Positions 1 to 8,561 of a stretch of DNA of 14,396 nt are shown here, piece after piece. A program made the position numbers and the translations under genes. The DNA comes from Linderina pennispora. Its lineage: Eukaryota > Kickxellomycota > Kickxellomycetes > Kickxellales > Kickxellaceae. The notes under the pieces are model-generated. The model ran no database searches. It was not told the DNA's origin and saw nothing but the letters and a program-made list of their open reading frames with translations. Position 1 is the first letter of the stretch, and every line of letters starts with the position of its first letter. Location of the stretch: positions 1-14,396 of the forward strand of contig NW_024468461.1 in NCBI RefSeq assembly GCF_002104995.1, written 5' to 3'.

Positions 1-499
1 CCATGCCGTCTGATGCGTGCTGCTGTCCATTATCGAGCCGCCAACCGTGGCGGTTGTGCGATATGTACTCCCTTCCGATCCCTGCACCAAGTGCGCAGGG
101 TTGATGCAAACATTGTTATCACAGAGGTGGTACACACGCTGATCCAAGTAGTACTTGCGGTACCACAGCATATATGCCACTACATGCGCCATCTGCTTCC
201 TACGGTTGACATACAGCTGCATGTATCCACCTGGCCTGTTCGTAGCACCGCGAGCTCAAGCAGCGGTGCTGACCAGTGATTTGCATACGGCTCCCATTTG
301 AGCAAGCGCGATTCCACACGGCGCGCAACTGCTCCAAGGTAATGCCGGTTATATCGGAGATGACACCAGAGGTGCGGCTCAGCTTTCCTTTGCTACCGCT
401 TAGGAACTCCAGCGCAGGCTCATCGTCATTAATGGGTACAAGGGGGAGCCGATTTCTTGGTAGTGACGCGTGCGCTGGAGCAGGCTCTGGAACACGCAC
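1..499 (-). pseudogene. Broken, partial zinc-loop His-Me-finger (homing-endonuclease-like) protein
   Basis: On the minus strand a frame open from about 255 to the window edge reads GGYMQLYVNRRKQMAH, then AYMLWYRKYYLDQ, then HLCDNNVCINPAHL at 129-88. The last is an H-L-C-x4-C-x4-H zinc-binding loop, the hallmark of the zf-His_Me_endon / I-PpoI-like family of HNH-type nucleases. The stretch just upstream on this strand (499 down to about 260: ISDITGITLEQLRAVWNRAC, then MQITGQHRCL) lies in a different frame. A single indel near 250-260 would join the two, so the copy looks broken. It is also cut by the left window edge, so the C-terminal part is unseen. Further upstream on the same strand (to about 900) are K/Q/R-rich frames that might be its N-terminal linker, but I cannot prove continuity. 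Family assignment rests on the zinc-loop spacing and the preceding GGY...N-R-...AH pattern. A degenerate transposon or transcription-factor-like zinc-loop protein is an alternative. Confidence 0.5.
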
Positions 500-632
500 A
501 TTTCCTGAACTCGACTCTGGTGCGGTGCGATCGACGATGGGTCAGGCACAAGTGCAGGCGCTTGAACTGGTACCTTTCTATCTGGACCATCTTGCCCTGA
601 ATACGGTGTGTGCTGGAGCTGTCTTCCTCTTT

Positions 633-750
633 GACCTTGACCTCATCTCTTCCTTGACCCTGACCTTCTTGCTCTTGCTTTTGGTCTTGCTTTTGGTTTG
701 ATTTTGCCTTGCTTTTGGTCCTTAGTCTTGCCCTTGCTCTTGTTTTTGCG
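633..750. repeat. Low-complexity tract of imperfect CTTGCTTTTGGT-like units
   Basis: The plus strand is a pyrimidine/G-T skewed run built from repeated blocks such as TTGCTCTTGCTTTTGG, CTTGCTTTTGGT and CCTTGCTTTTGGTC, with period about 6 or 12. Read on the minus strand it gives K/Q/R-rich or Q/E-rich peptide in two frames, so it may be the remnant of a charged, disordered protein linker that expanded by slippage. No intact gene can be assigned to it. Confidence 0.6.
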
Positions 751-896
751 CGCGTTCCTTGTGCCTCTCGCGCAAGACCGGCGGCATCGTTGATATTTGA
801 AAACGAAAAGTGTGCTGTTGTAAATTGGGCGAGGTGTTTGTCGGCGAGGTATAGCAGAGGCTTGAAGAGGTTGCAAAGCGTTTTGGTCGGAAGCAA

Positions 897-1046
897 GAAA
901 AGAGACTCGGCAACTCATGCGTCACTGCTCCTTGAAGGCTTGGCTTCATGCCCTCGTATTTCGCATCAGGGTGAGCATGCCGTGAGCCAGAATCGAACCA
1001 GCGGGTCTCGAGCCATCGGCAGGCTAAGCCACAAGCCAGCAAGTAT
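897..1046 (-). other. tRNA-like remnant with Pol III A and B boxes (possible SINE piece)
   Basis: On the minus strand, TGGCTTAGCC at 1031-1022 resembles an A box, and GGTTCGATTC at 999-990 is a near-perfect B box that also folds as a T arm (GCTGG, loop TTCGATT, CTGGC). The 3' side continues TCACGGC then A, as an acceptor strand and discriminator base would, but no matching GCCGTGA strand lies at the right distance upstream. A box to B box is about 13 nt too short for a normal tRNA. A TTTT run (898-901 read on the minus strand) lies about 90 nt downstream and could end a Pol III transcript. This fits a decayed tRNA or a tRNA-derived SINE, not a functional tRNA. Confidence 0.35.
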
Positions 1047-1089
1047 ACCGAGTTTCGGCTTGGTCGCCACCTGTCTTCCGGAATAGCAC

Positions 1090-2009
1090 TTTAGTAGTTG
1101 GCGACATCAGTGTATGTGCACACGCCAAACGCCATCCACAGGCAACTATATAAGCCTGATGGGTCCAGCGATCGCTAGGGAGGCCACGACCCTTGTGGAG
1201 ATCAAACTATTGCCGCAGAATCTCTCCTCAGTGAATTGCCAGAAACCTACAATAATCCTCCAAGAAGACAGCGGATCAAGAATTTACAAGCAGCGGAAGA
1301 GACGTATGTGCCTCCTGCTGCAACACAAGAAGGAGAGAACCTTGCTCAGAAGGTAATGCAAGAACAAGATAAAGCAAATGTACCAGTACTTGAAATGGCC
1401 AAGCGCACCCTGTCCTAGGGATTCATGACTATGACATGGGCCAGTCTGAGAACCAGCCGCACTTAGTGAAGAACCCCTTTGAAAGGAATTACTGACACCA
1501 TCTATGTACGTCTAGTAGAGGGGTTCTCATCGCGGGCGTCGTAAGTACTGGTTCACTTACAACCACCCCAATGGTGAGAGGAAATGGTGAGTGCTGCTTC
1601 AGCGATGGCCAATGGGGATAGGCAAACGCAAGCGAATGCGCCAAGAGCGGTAAAGTCTGTGCTTGGACATATAACCGAAAAAACATATATACCTACAAAT
1701 AGTAGAGCTGCAGTGTGAGAGCTGCTTGTATATCTGGACAGCCATTGCATCTGGTGACTGTATGCCAGTTTTTCCGTAGGACTAACAGTAAGCATGCTCA
1801 GAATCTTTGCAAACTATTCGAATAAAGGCATTGCAAGAAGCTGGACGCTGGTAAGAGGGTCCCAGATGCTCGCTTAAAAGCACATGGGCCCTCGTGCTGA
1901 TACCTGCTCGGACAACCATTATTGGCTTCCGTTATATATTGCAGTATTTCCGTACACTCCTCACTCTTTTACCAAGACGGCTTCAGCAAACGCCAATATT
2001 CGCAGCCAA
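1090..2009. other. About 0.9 kb with no recognisable gene
   Basis: Only short open frames occur. One plus-strand frame (about 1236-1418) reads as a hydrophilic peptide with pieces such as PRRQRIKNLQAAEETYVPPA and VPVLEMAKRTLS, ending at TAG; it resembles a real protein tail in composition but matches no family I know. A frame near 1584-1710 is similarly hydrophilic. The last 100 bases, with a TTATATATT element near 1931 and CT-rich DNA before the ATG at 2010, may be the old promoter of the aldehyde dehydrogenase copy that follows. Confidence 0.3.
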
Positions 2010-3616
2010 ATGGAGAAGGAGCATACCATTATATCTGGTCTTTCTGCTGAGCCCGAGCTCTGCCTTACATCAATAGATGCTATTGGCGTAACAGTGCAGG
2101 AGATGCGTGCAAGTTTTGCGCAGGGAACCGACACGCGACATCAAGTTCCGTAAACAGCAGCTAAATTCGGCTTCTCGCCGGCGTTCGCAAGAACTCCAAG
2201 CTGCTGCTCGATGCGCTCAGTATGGACCTTGGGCGTCCTACTGTGGAAAGCGAGGTGTTCGAGATTGCGCCTGTCGAATACGAGATTGGGCAGTTTTTGA
2301 AGTACATGGACAGGTGGGCCAAGCCTGATAAGCACAAGCTGGGAGCGAGCAGGCCGCGTTGTTTGATGTGCTCGATGAAGTTCGCAAAGTGCCGCACGGG
2401 ACTGTAGCAATTATCGGCGCGTGGAACTACCCGATACGACTGATTTTGCTGCCGCTCATCGGTGCCCTGGCTGCCGGTAATACTGTTGTGCTCAAGCCAT
2501 CGGAATTGGCACTCACAGCGCTATGGCCATCGAGATTCTAGTATCTGAGTGCTCGATCCCGATGCCGTGCGTGTGGTGCAAGGTGGAGCAGCCGAGACTT
2601 CCGAGCTTCTAAAGCAAAAATTCGACCATATTTTTACACTGGAAACGGCAAGGTTGGCTGCCTTGTCGCAAAGGCTGCTGCTGAGCACTTGGCTGGAGTG
2701 ACCTTGGAACTGGGCGGCAAGTCGCCAGTCGTTGTTCCACCACGACGTGGCAGATCTCGGGGCTACTGCTACACGCATCATGTGGGCCAAGCTAGCAAAC
2801 TCTGGCCAGACCTGTGTTGGGGTTGACTACCTGCTAGTTCACCGCTCAATCAAGGACAAGCTGGTCGTTCTATTCCGGGAATTTTATCGAGAATGCTACA
2901 CCAGGTCACCGCAGAAATCGCCTGACTACACGCGCATCATCAATGACCGCCACTGGCAGCGCATCATGGAACTGTTGGACACACCAAGGTAATATATCAA
3001 CTGTACCGATGACCAGGCTGACCAGGCCGACCGCTACATCCCACCAACGCTGATCGATGGGTCCATCCCAACGATCCGCTAATGAGCCATGAGTTTGTTT
3101 GGGCCAATTTTGCCAATCGTCCACCTACGACACGCTTGATGAGGCTGTGAACTTGATCAACTCGCGCGACCAGCCCTTGGCGCTCTATGCGTTCGGCAGC
3201 TCCAAGACCACAGAGTATATAGTTGCAACACGCGCTCAGGCTCTGCTGTGTCAAACGATACATTACACATGGCAGCAAACAACTATCCGTTTGGCGGCAC
3301 CGGCCCGTCAGGTTTCGGCAGATATATGGGCAAGTATTCGTTCGACACCTTTTCACACCACCGCTCGGTGATGAAAAACAAGCTGTGGTTCCCACCCACC
3401 CCGAGTTGATTCGATACGCACTCCGCCTTACAGCGGACCAGAGAACTCTTGGAAGAGTGGTATGAGGGATCTTATATATCCACGCAATTACTGGCTGCGT
3501 ACCACGCTGCTAGGGAAGCTGTTTACGCTCATCCTTTTTGGCGCTTGCTGGCATCTACAGGCATTCTACTGCGCGGATTGATATATGGGCGCTCTGCTGT
3601 TCGTGCTACAAAGTAG
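2010..3616 (+). pseudogene. HFD1: Fatty aldehyde dehydrogenase (ALDH3 / Hfd1 class), multiply frameshifted copy
   Basis: Intact members oxidise long-chain fatty aldehydes to acids with NAD(P)+ and are usually anchored to membranes by a hydrophobic C-terminal tail. Read across frames, the plus strand gives the family in order: an N-terminal stretch from ATG 2010, RDIKFRKQQL (about 2133), MDLGRPTVESEVFEIAPVEY (2222), IIGAWNYP and [20 protein letters not shown] (about 2410-2510), [13 protein letters not shown] with the general-base Glu (about 2700), [20 protein letters not shown] with the catalytic Cys (about 2800), KSPDYTRIINDRHWQRIMEL (2917), FGPILPIV (3098), DTLDEAVNLINSRDQPLALY (3126), NDTLHMAANNYPFGG, then GKYSFDTFSHHRSVMKNKLW (about 3330-3390). 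The frame changes about twelve times, near 2130, 2164, 2345, 2515, 2550, 2633, 2731, 3060, 3097, 3122, 3239 and 3387. A TAA interrupts at 2990. Two competing frames encode a possible hydrophobic tail ending at 3581 or 3616, so the 3' end is uncertain. Confidence 0.88.
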
Positions 3617-4815
3617 TCTGCCCGAAATGATAGGTGGACCAGCAGAACAGGAGTAGATATAGAGAGAAATACTACGCTAATATACTTTTAATCACCACAA
3701 ACATGAAGCCTCGGGAATCAGCGGTGATTCGGGTATGCTATGTACGAAAACCGTTAGCATGTTAACACAAACAATAGTCTCCAATTATATTATTACTACT
3801 GCCTCAAATTGTATGAACAACCAACGAGGAATTTTCCATGTGTTGGTCCTCCTAGGATTTTTGTACATTAAGAATAGCACATCTCCCTTCAGAATCACTC
3901 CGACGAAGACTCTGGTACAGAGACACAAGCAGGACGCAACACTACAGCAACGAAAATAAGCTATACTCACTATTCTTAGAAGCGTTGGATAGTTTGCTTT
4001 CTTTTCATAGGACAATATACTCGTTCTAGTTTCCACGGTATATTCAACGCACAAGCAGCAACGACAACGACATGGTAGTGACACGGAAGCCACTTGAACA
4101 CTACTGGTTGAGATGTATACAGCCACACTACCAAAGGGCTCTAGGGCTCTAGGGCTCGATTGGTCGAAGTGATACAAGTCCTAGCATCTGCATTTCCGTG
4201 GTAGGCTACCACACAGCACCAAATACGGTTTTACTCCTTACATCTTTAGATTTATAACTTTGCGCCAGGACCGTCGCTCTCACTTTCCCTGCTGCTGCTG
4301 CAGTGGCCTAAAGGTCAGAGATAAATCGACGGCCAATACTGATAAATGTCCGGGAGATAACCTGGCACTGGGTTGTGTCAATGGATGGTAATGATGGATT
4401 TCCTTGTGGCGCCATACGAGACTGCAAAGTTGATAAAGATATGGCTATATAATATGATCCTTTTTATTCTGAATCTAGATGGTCGCAGAGACCTTGCAGC
4501 CTGCTTCTGTGATGCTAGCATTCAAATGCCCAGCTGTTGCCTTGCTGTACGGCAGACCGGTATATTAATACCACTCTCACATAAATCTTGGCGACTGCAC
4601 TACCTGCTGCTCCTCGAAAACCATACCTAAAAATTGAAATAAACACCTTGAGAGGGTCGTGTGACTACATGCTACTGCAGTATACCGGCAATGCTAAACA
4701 TCGGTCTTAGTGTCGTACGACAGAGGGAGACACAAGTGCCAAGCACCAGATTCATTCCGAGACAATTCTACTACCTGAACTGCATAGGATAACAACTGGA
4801 AAATGCAGGGATGCG
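3617..4815. other. About 1.2 kb intergenic region, no gene recognised
   Basis: AT-richer than the gene block to the right, with many stops on both strands. The longest frame, on the minus strand between 4177 and 3785, has erratic composition and no recognisable motif, so I do not call it. A short 8-bp tandem lies at 4136-4157. The right end should hold the promoter of the secreted-protein gene. Confidence 0.5.
4136..4157. repeat. Short 8-bp tandem, GGGCTCTA x 2.75
   Basis: The unit GGGCTCTA is present at 4136-4143 and 4144-4151, followed by GGGCTC at 4152-4157. It is exact but very short and could be simple slippage. Confidence 0.6.
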
Positions 4816-4822
4816 TATAAAA
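4816..4822 (+). promoter_or_regulatory. TATA box of the secreted-protein gene
   Basis: TATAAAA at 4816-4822 lies 68 bp before the ATG at 4890 but only 20 bp before the earlier in-frame ATG at 4842. A start site about 30 bp downstream of the TATA would fall after 4842, which favours translation from 4890. Confidence 0.5.
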
Positions 4823-4889
4823 TGGTAGCAGAATTCAAGCAATGCCACCAATTTGTCACATCCCAAACACTGCATCACAAGTATTCAAA

Positions 4890-5243
4890 ATGCTTTCCCG
4901 TACACAGGTTTGTCTGCTTCTCTTTGCCACTCTACCCTCTATTTTAGCAGGGCTGACAGTTGACCAAAAGGTCTGCGTCTGCCGGCTTTCTGAGCAAATC
5001 AACAAGGTCAAGCCCAACTCGAATAGCGAAACCAAGCTGTTCAAGAACCTCGCTATTATCCTAAATGACCGCACAGCACTGGAGGCATTCCTGACGGATC
5101 CCAATTCCAACAGCTACCGCGCCGGGCTCGTTAGTTTGGCGCAGACCATAAAGCAGTATGCGTGGAGGGACCACTACGACCAGCAGCTCATGTCAGACTT
5201 CCAGACCGTTGCGAATCGGCTCAAGGAGTTGCTGGCCTGGTGA
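4890..5243 (+). CDS. Small secreted protein of unknown function (117 aa)
   Basis: No family recognised. From ATG 4890 the protein opens with a classical signal peptide: MLSRT, a hydrophobic core about residues 7-19 (CLLLFATLPSIL), then a likely cleavage after the Ala at 20 or so (ILA, then GLTVD). The mature part of about 97 residues is hydrophilic and looks mostly helical. Its only cysteines are a CVC pair (residues 29 and 31), which might form an intermolecular or vicinal bridge or bind metal. The frame also extends back to ATG 4842 (16 more residues), but that extension is polar and would bury the signal peptide, and the TATA box at 4816 suits the later start. It ends 125 bp before MED31 on the same strand. 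It could be a small secreted or cell-surface protein. That it is expressed is inferred from the signal peptide and TATA spacing only. Confidence 0.65.
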   Translation: MLSRTQVCLLLFATLPSILAGLTVDQKVCVCRLSEQINKVKPNSNSETKLFKNLAIILNDRTALEAFLTDPNSNSYRAGLVSLAQTIKQYAWRDHYDQQLMSDFQTVANRLKELLAW

Positions 5244-5290
5244 TGGACCCATTGTTGTGCACGTTTCTCTGAAATTTACATTAGTTAGAA

Positions 5291-5359
5291 GTGAGTGTGG
5301 CCAATATTTTTTAGTAGGCGGCATCCGTTCTTTTTTTTTTTTTTTTTTTCCAATTACAG
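5291..5359 (+). other. Candidate 69-nt intron in the MED31 5' UTR
   Basis: GTGAGTGTG at 5291-5299 is a good 5' splice site. A 19-T tract (5331-5349) followed by CCAATTACAG ending at 5359 is a textbook polypyrimidine tract and 3' splice site, 9 nt before the MED31 ATG. Removing it would not extend the reading frame upstream, since a TAG is in frame at 5282. There is no clear CTRAC branch point, and transcription would have to start upstream of 5291. The T tract could instead be a nucleosome-excluding promoter element. Confidence 0.35.
5331..5349 (+). repeat. Poly(T) tract, 19 T
   Basis: Uninterrupted run of 19 T just upstream of the MED31 start. It may act as a polypyrimidine tract of a 5' UTR intron or as a poly(dA:dT) promoter element. 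Its length also makes it prone to sequencing length error. Confidence 0.9.
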
Positions 5360-5368
5360 TTTCAAAGC

Positions 5369-5770
5369 ATGTCAGAAGCCATTGTGCCAGACTCGTCGAT
5401 GCTGTCGGACAGTGCCACACAAAAGACTGAGCCCCTGAATGGCATGCAGGAAGACAAGCTGGCAAAGGAGCGGTTCGAAGTAGAGCTCGAATTCGTGCAG
5501 TGCCTGGCGAACCCTTGGTATATCAACTTTCTGGCCCAGCAGGGGTACTTTGACCAGCCTGCGTTTGTAAACTACTTGAAGTACCTCAAATACTGGCAGA
5601 AGCCTGAGTATGCGCGATTCGTCGTGTACCCGAACGCACTGGCGTTTCTGGATCTCCTGCAGTACCAGTCGTTCCGCGACGAGATGAAGAAGGTCGAGAA
5701 GGCGACATGGGTGCACGAGCAGCAGTACTTCCACTGGCGGTGGCCCAACCTCCAGCCGCAGGAGGGATAG
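5369..5770 (+). CDS. MED31: Mediator complex subunit 31 (SOH1 family), 133 aa
   Basis: MED31 is a small, highly conserved subunit of the Mediator middle module. It sits with MED7 and helps couple activators to RNA polymerase II in the nucleus. The SOH1 domain covers about residues 33-126: RFEVELEFVQCLANPWYINF, then LAQQGYFDQPAFVNYLKYLK, then YWQKPEYARFVVYPNALAFL, then LLQYQSFRDE and the WVHEQQYFHWRW end, all family hallmarks. The first 30 residues are a polar, acidic leader with no conservation expected. The size matches the family (about 125-135 aa). The frame is uninterrupted, and its ATG at 5369 directly precedes the conserved block with no competing upstream start in frame. It converges on HOM3, the two stop codons being 21 bp apart. 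Confidence 0.96.
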   Translation: MSEAIVPDSSMLSDSATQKTEPLNGMQEDKLAKERFEVELEFVQCLANPWYINFLAQQGYFDQPAFVNYLKYLKYWQKPEYARFVVYPNALAFLDLLQYQSFRDEMKKVEKATWVHEQQYFHWRWPNLQPQEG

Positions 5771-5791
5771 TAGTCAAGCGTTCAAATATAT
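5771..5791. terminator. 21-bp shared 3' region between convergent MED31 and HOM3
   Basis: Only 21 bp separate the two stop codons. They contain TTCAAATATATTTA, whose core AAATATATTT is a perfect palindrome and so is AT-rich in the same way on both strands. It could serve as a bidirectional 3'-end (efficiency-type) element. With so small a gap the 3' UTRs must run into the opposite gene, giving antisense-overlapping transcripts. Confidence 0.45.
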
Positions 5792-7803
5792 TTAGTGCTT
5801 CTTTGTCAGGGAATCTAATGAGAGCTCGCTCATGGTGGTGTGGAGGCCAGTGGTGAGCCCGCGCTTTTGCAGCTCGCGGATGACCTCGGGGTCGTGCATC
5901 AGATTTGTCTTGACGCCTGACAGCAGGTTCTCGTGGATGGCGCGCAGCGCGACAGCCGACCGGGCGTTGTCAATGACACAACTGATGTTGATCTCCGACG
6001 CACCCTGACTGATCATTTCGATGTTGACACCAGCCTTGGCCAGGGTCTGGAACATGCTACCGGCAATTCCAACCATGTTGCGCATCTGCTTGCCGACCAG
6101 CGAGAGAATGGCCATATTCCGCATAATGTCGACGGTTCCCAGGCGGCTCAGCTCCTGGATGGCAGGCTGCAGGTTGCGCTCAATGACTGATGCCGACAGC
6201 GCCATCGACACGTGCACCTCGGACGTCGAAATCAGGTCGACGCTGACGCCGTACTTGTCGAGGATCGAGAAGATGCGCGCAAAGAAGCCGTGCGACACGC
6301 TCTTGCGGTTCGAGTGGATGTTAAGCACAATGATATCGTCCTTGATGGTTACAGCTGTCGGATGCCGCCGCGAGAGATCCAGCATGTAGCCGTTCTCCAG
6401 CAGCATCTCGGGTGTGTGCACAGTCGGTGACGTCTCGCTGGTCGCCAGACCGCTTGTCGGCCGTGACAGCAGGTCGGGGAAGATCACAGTGCCGGCACCG
6501 GCCGGGCTCTGCACATTCTTGATGCGGATCGGAATCGATGCGCGGATGACCTGCTCCATGGTGAATGGGTGGATGACCTCCGAGCCGTAGAAGGTCAGCT
6601 CAGCGGCCTCCTCAGGCGTGATGATCTTCAGCAACCGTGCCGACGGCACCTTGCGAGGATCTGCTGTAAAGATGCCATCGACCTCCTTCCACACCTGCAA
6701 TTCCTGTGCGCCAACCCCAACGGCGATCAGTGCAGCAGTCAGATCAGTGTAGCCGCGGCCAATGCTGTACAGGATACTGCCGGGGCACGGGCCAAAGTAG
6801 CCGGTGACGACCGGAACGCGGTTGCCGCAGTCATTTACAATCTCGGCAAAGCGCTGCGCCAGGTAGTCGTAGAATGTCTGGTCCAGATGGCCCGAGTCAA
6901 AGTGCCGGTCCACAGCCTTCTCCAGGTTGACGTAGGCAGCGTCGACGCCCTTGTCCTGCAGGACTGATGCGACGTATTCACACGCAAGCTTCTCACCGGT
7001 TCCAATAATGACGTCCTTTGACTTGGGCGAGACCTCGTTGATGACCTCGGCTGCCTCCAGGAACACCTTCAAGCGGTGGCACACCTCGGTTAGGCTCTTC
7101 TCCAGCTGGTCCCGGATCTCAGGGTCTGTGATGTTTTCGCGCGAGGCCTCGATGTGGTCATCCAGGATGTCTTGTACAATCTGCTGGTGGTCAACGCTCG
7201 CGTCACCCAGCACAGCGTCGGCGGCCTTGACCAGGCGCGTGGTGGTGCCCTTAGCCTTGACGTCGGTGCTGCGTGCCGAGCAGACGACAACAACGCGGTG
7301 TGTTTTGAGGAGATTCCTACAGAGAGACAGCAGCAGCAGAAAAATTAATTGCCGGTGTGAGTGCGACATGCACATATTGCACAATACACAGTCGATAAGA
7401 CGGCAGCACTAGTCCATAGTAGGAGCAAGACAGCTGGCGGCATCATGCATCATGCGTAGAGAGGATCGGCCGCCTCTTGTGCATAAAGGTATGGCCGCTG
7501 ATTGTAGCATTGGCCACAGCTGATGGCTTGACTGGCCCAGAGTTGCACCCGCACCTTCACCAGACACACGGTGATACTCGCAATCAGCCACCGGCGTCAT
7601 TCACACCGGCGAGTGTGCGTTTGCCGTAATGCTCACACTATCCATTGTTCCTGTTCGCCTGCTCGATGTACTTACGGAATGATCTGGCCGCAGATGTTCT
7701 GGATGAACTTGCCGACGCTCGTTCCACCAAACTTCAGCACGAGGATCGGCTTGCCGGCAGGGTTCTCGACCCGCGGCGAAGAGACGTTGGACGATGGAGC
7801 CAT
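5792..7803 (-). CDS. HOM3: Aspartate kinase, 550 aa, two exons (7803-7676 and 7316-5792)
   Basis: The enzyme phosphorylates L-aspartate with ATP, the committed step towards threonine, methionine and isoleucine; in fungi it is feedback-inhibited by threonine. Splicing exon 1 to exon 2 restores IICGQ-type exon 1 to NLLKTHRVVVVCSARS without loss. Landmarks: KFGGTSVGK (24-32, ATP/aspartate site), VVVVCSARS (51-59), GTGEKLACEY (148-157), RGYTDLTAALIAVGV (230-244), ELQVWKEVDGIFTADPRKVP (248-267), YGSEVIHPFTMEQVIRA (286-302), then two ACT regulatory domains (about 363-437 with HSNRKSVSHGF and DLISTSEVHVSMAL; about 444-515 with NIEMISQGASEINISCVI). Length and order match yeast Hom3 throughout. Start ATG 7803 (context ACAGCCATGG) gives a normal short leader. 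An in-frame ATG at 7899 would add a hydrophobic, unlikely leader. The intron is 359 nt, long beside the 72-nt one in PEX16. A Gcn4-type site lies 214 bp upstream. Confidence 0.96.
7317..7675 (-). other. HOM3 intron, 359 nt, GT-AG
   Basis: On the minus strand the donor is CC|GTAAGTA at 7675 and the acceptor is a pyrimidine-rich CTGCTGCTGTCTCTCTGTAG ending at 7317. Splicing joins CC to G to complete Pro43 and restores the conserved aspartate-kinase frame. The exon 2 frame stays open back into the intron (to an ATG at 7384), which is why an unspliced reading would give a false start. Confidence 0.9.
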
Positions 7804-8561
7804 GGCTGTAACAACTGTTGGCGCTTTGCTGGCTATGAATTCAGACAGGAGGAAAAAACAAAATGACCTTCGGTAACCCCTGGAAAAAGAACAAGACAAT
7901 ACTGGAGGAGAGAAGAAGTCTGGCTAGCTAGTTGGGCGCGGGCTGGGATGGAGGACCCGTCTCGCCTTCTTTTAAACGTTTCGTCTGGGGTGGGCCAAAA
8001 CTTTTTTATCTTCCTCTGAGTCATTTGCCCGTGGTTTTCGCTCACAGATACCCTGAGAGCTGGCCAATTGGAGTCATTAGCGGCAATTAACCTGGGGAGG
8101 TCATTATCGATCGTCCTTGATGATAGCAGATTGCTGTAGGGTGGCCTGAAACAAGCGACGCCTCTACGGCTTTCCGTTCGCCGTTTATCTCCTTCGGCCT
8201 GCCCCTGGAGGCTGCACTGGCCTGCAATTCCAAGGAGACGCTACATGCTTGCGGTAGAAGCCGGAATGCACTGGTACCGTGTCGCAGACATTGAAAAGCC
8301 TGTTCTGTGAGCAATGCGGATCGCGACGCGGGAGGGATCGGCAAGTTCACAGGCGGGCTGGGTCTGGAGCTGCGCCGACCAGAGATGACAGCCCCCAAAG
8401 GTCCGTGCCCCCGCGCTGGAAAAGTGGATGTCTGAGGCAGACTCGTCTCGTGGGAAATGCGCGCACATCCCCCTAAACCCCGTTCCCCGCCAGCAACACG
8501 TATTCCATGTCGATGGTTCAGGGGCACTACTCTATCTCTCGCCTACTTTCCAATTACAAAC
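7804..8561. other. 758-bp divergent promoter region, HOM3 / D-2-hydroxyacid dehydrogenase
   Basis: No gene is seen. It holds the Gcn4-type site at 8017-8023 and a CCAATTGG palindrome (both CCAAT and its reverse) at about 8065-8072. Before the dehydrogenase start it has CT-rich DNA and TTTCCAATTACA. The frame of the dehydrogenase continues open back to an ATG at 8457 in this stretch. Confidence 0.6.
8017..8023. promoter_or_regulatory. Gcn4/Cpc1-type AP-1 site TGAGTCA
   Basis: TGAGTCA is an exact match to the TGASTCA site of the Gcn4/Cpc1 bZIP activator of general amino-acid control. It sits 214 bp upstream of HOM3, a classic Gcn4 target in yeast. A half-site-like GAGTCAT follows about 50 bp further on. 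The site is also in the divergent upstream region of the dehydrogenase. Binding is inferred from sequence only. Confidence 0.55.

Noticed and set aside
1470-1527. Inverted repeat AGAACCCCT / AGGGGTTCT with a 40-nt loop
   Set aside because: A 9-bp inverted match at this spacing is expected a few times by chance in 14 kb, and nothing around it looks like a transposon end or structured RNA.
3785-4177. 130-codon minus-strand frame in the intergenic region
   Set aside because: Erratic Cys/Ser/Val-rich composition, no domain, no promoter or codon bias. Treated as chance.
7317-7384. ATG at 7384 as the start of aspartate kinase
   Set aside because: This start lies inside the intron and omits the essential KFGGTS motif, which is found in frame after splicing to exon 1 at 7803-7676.
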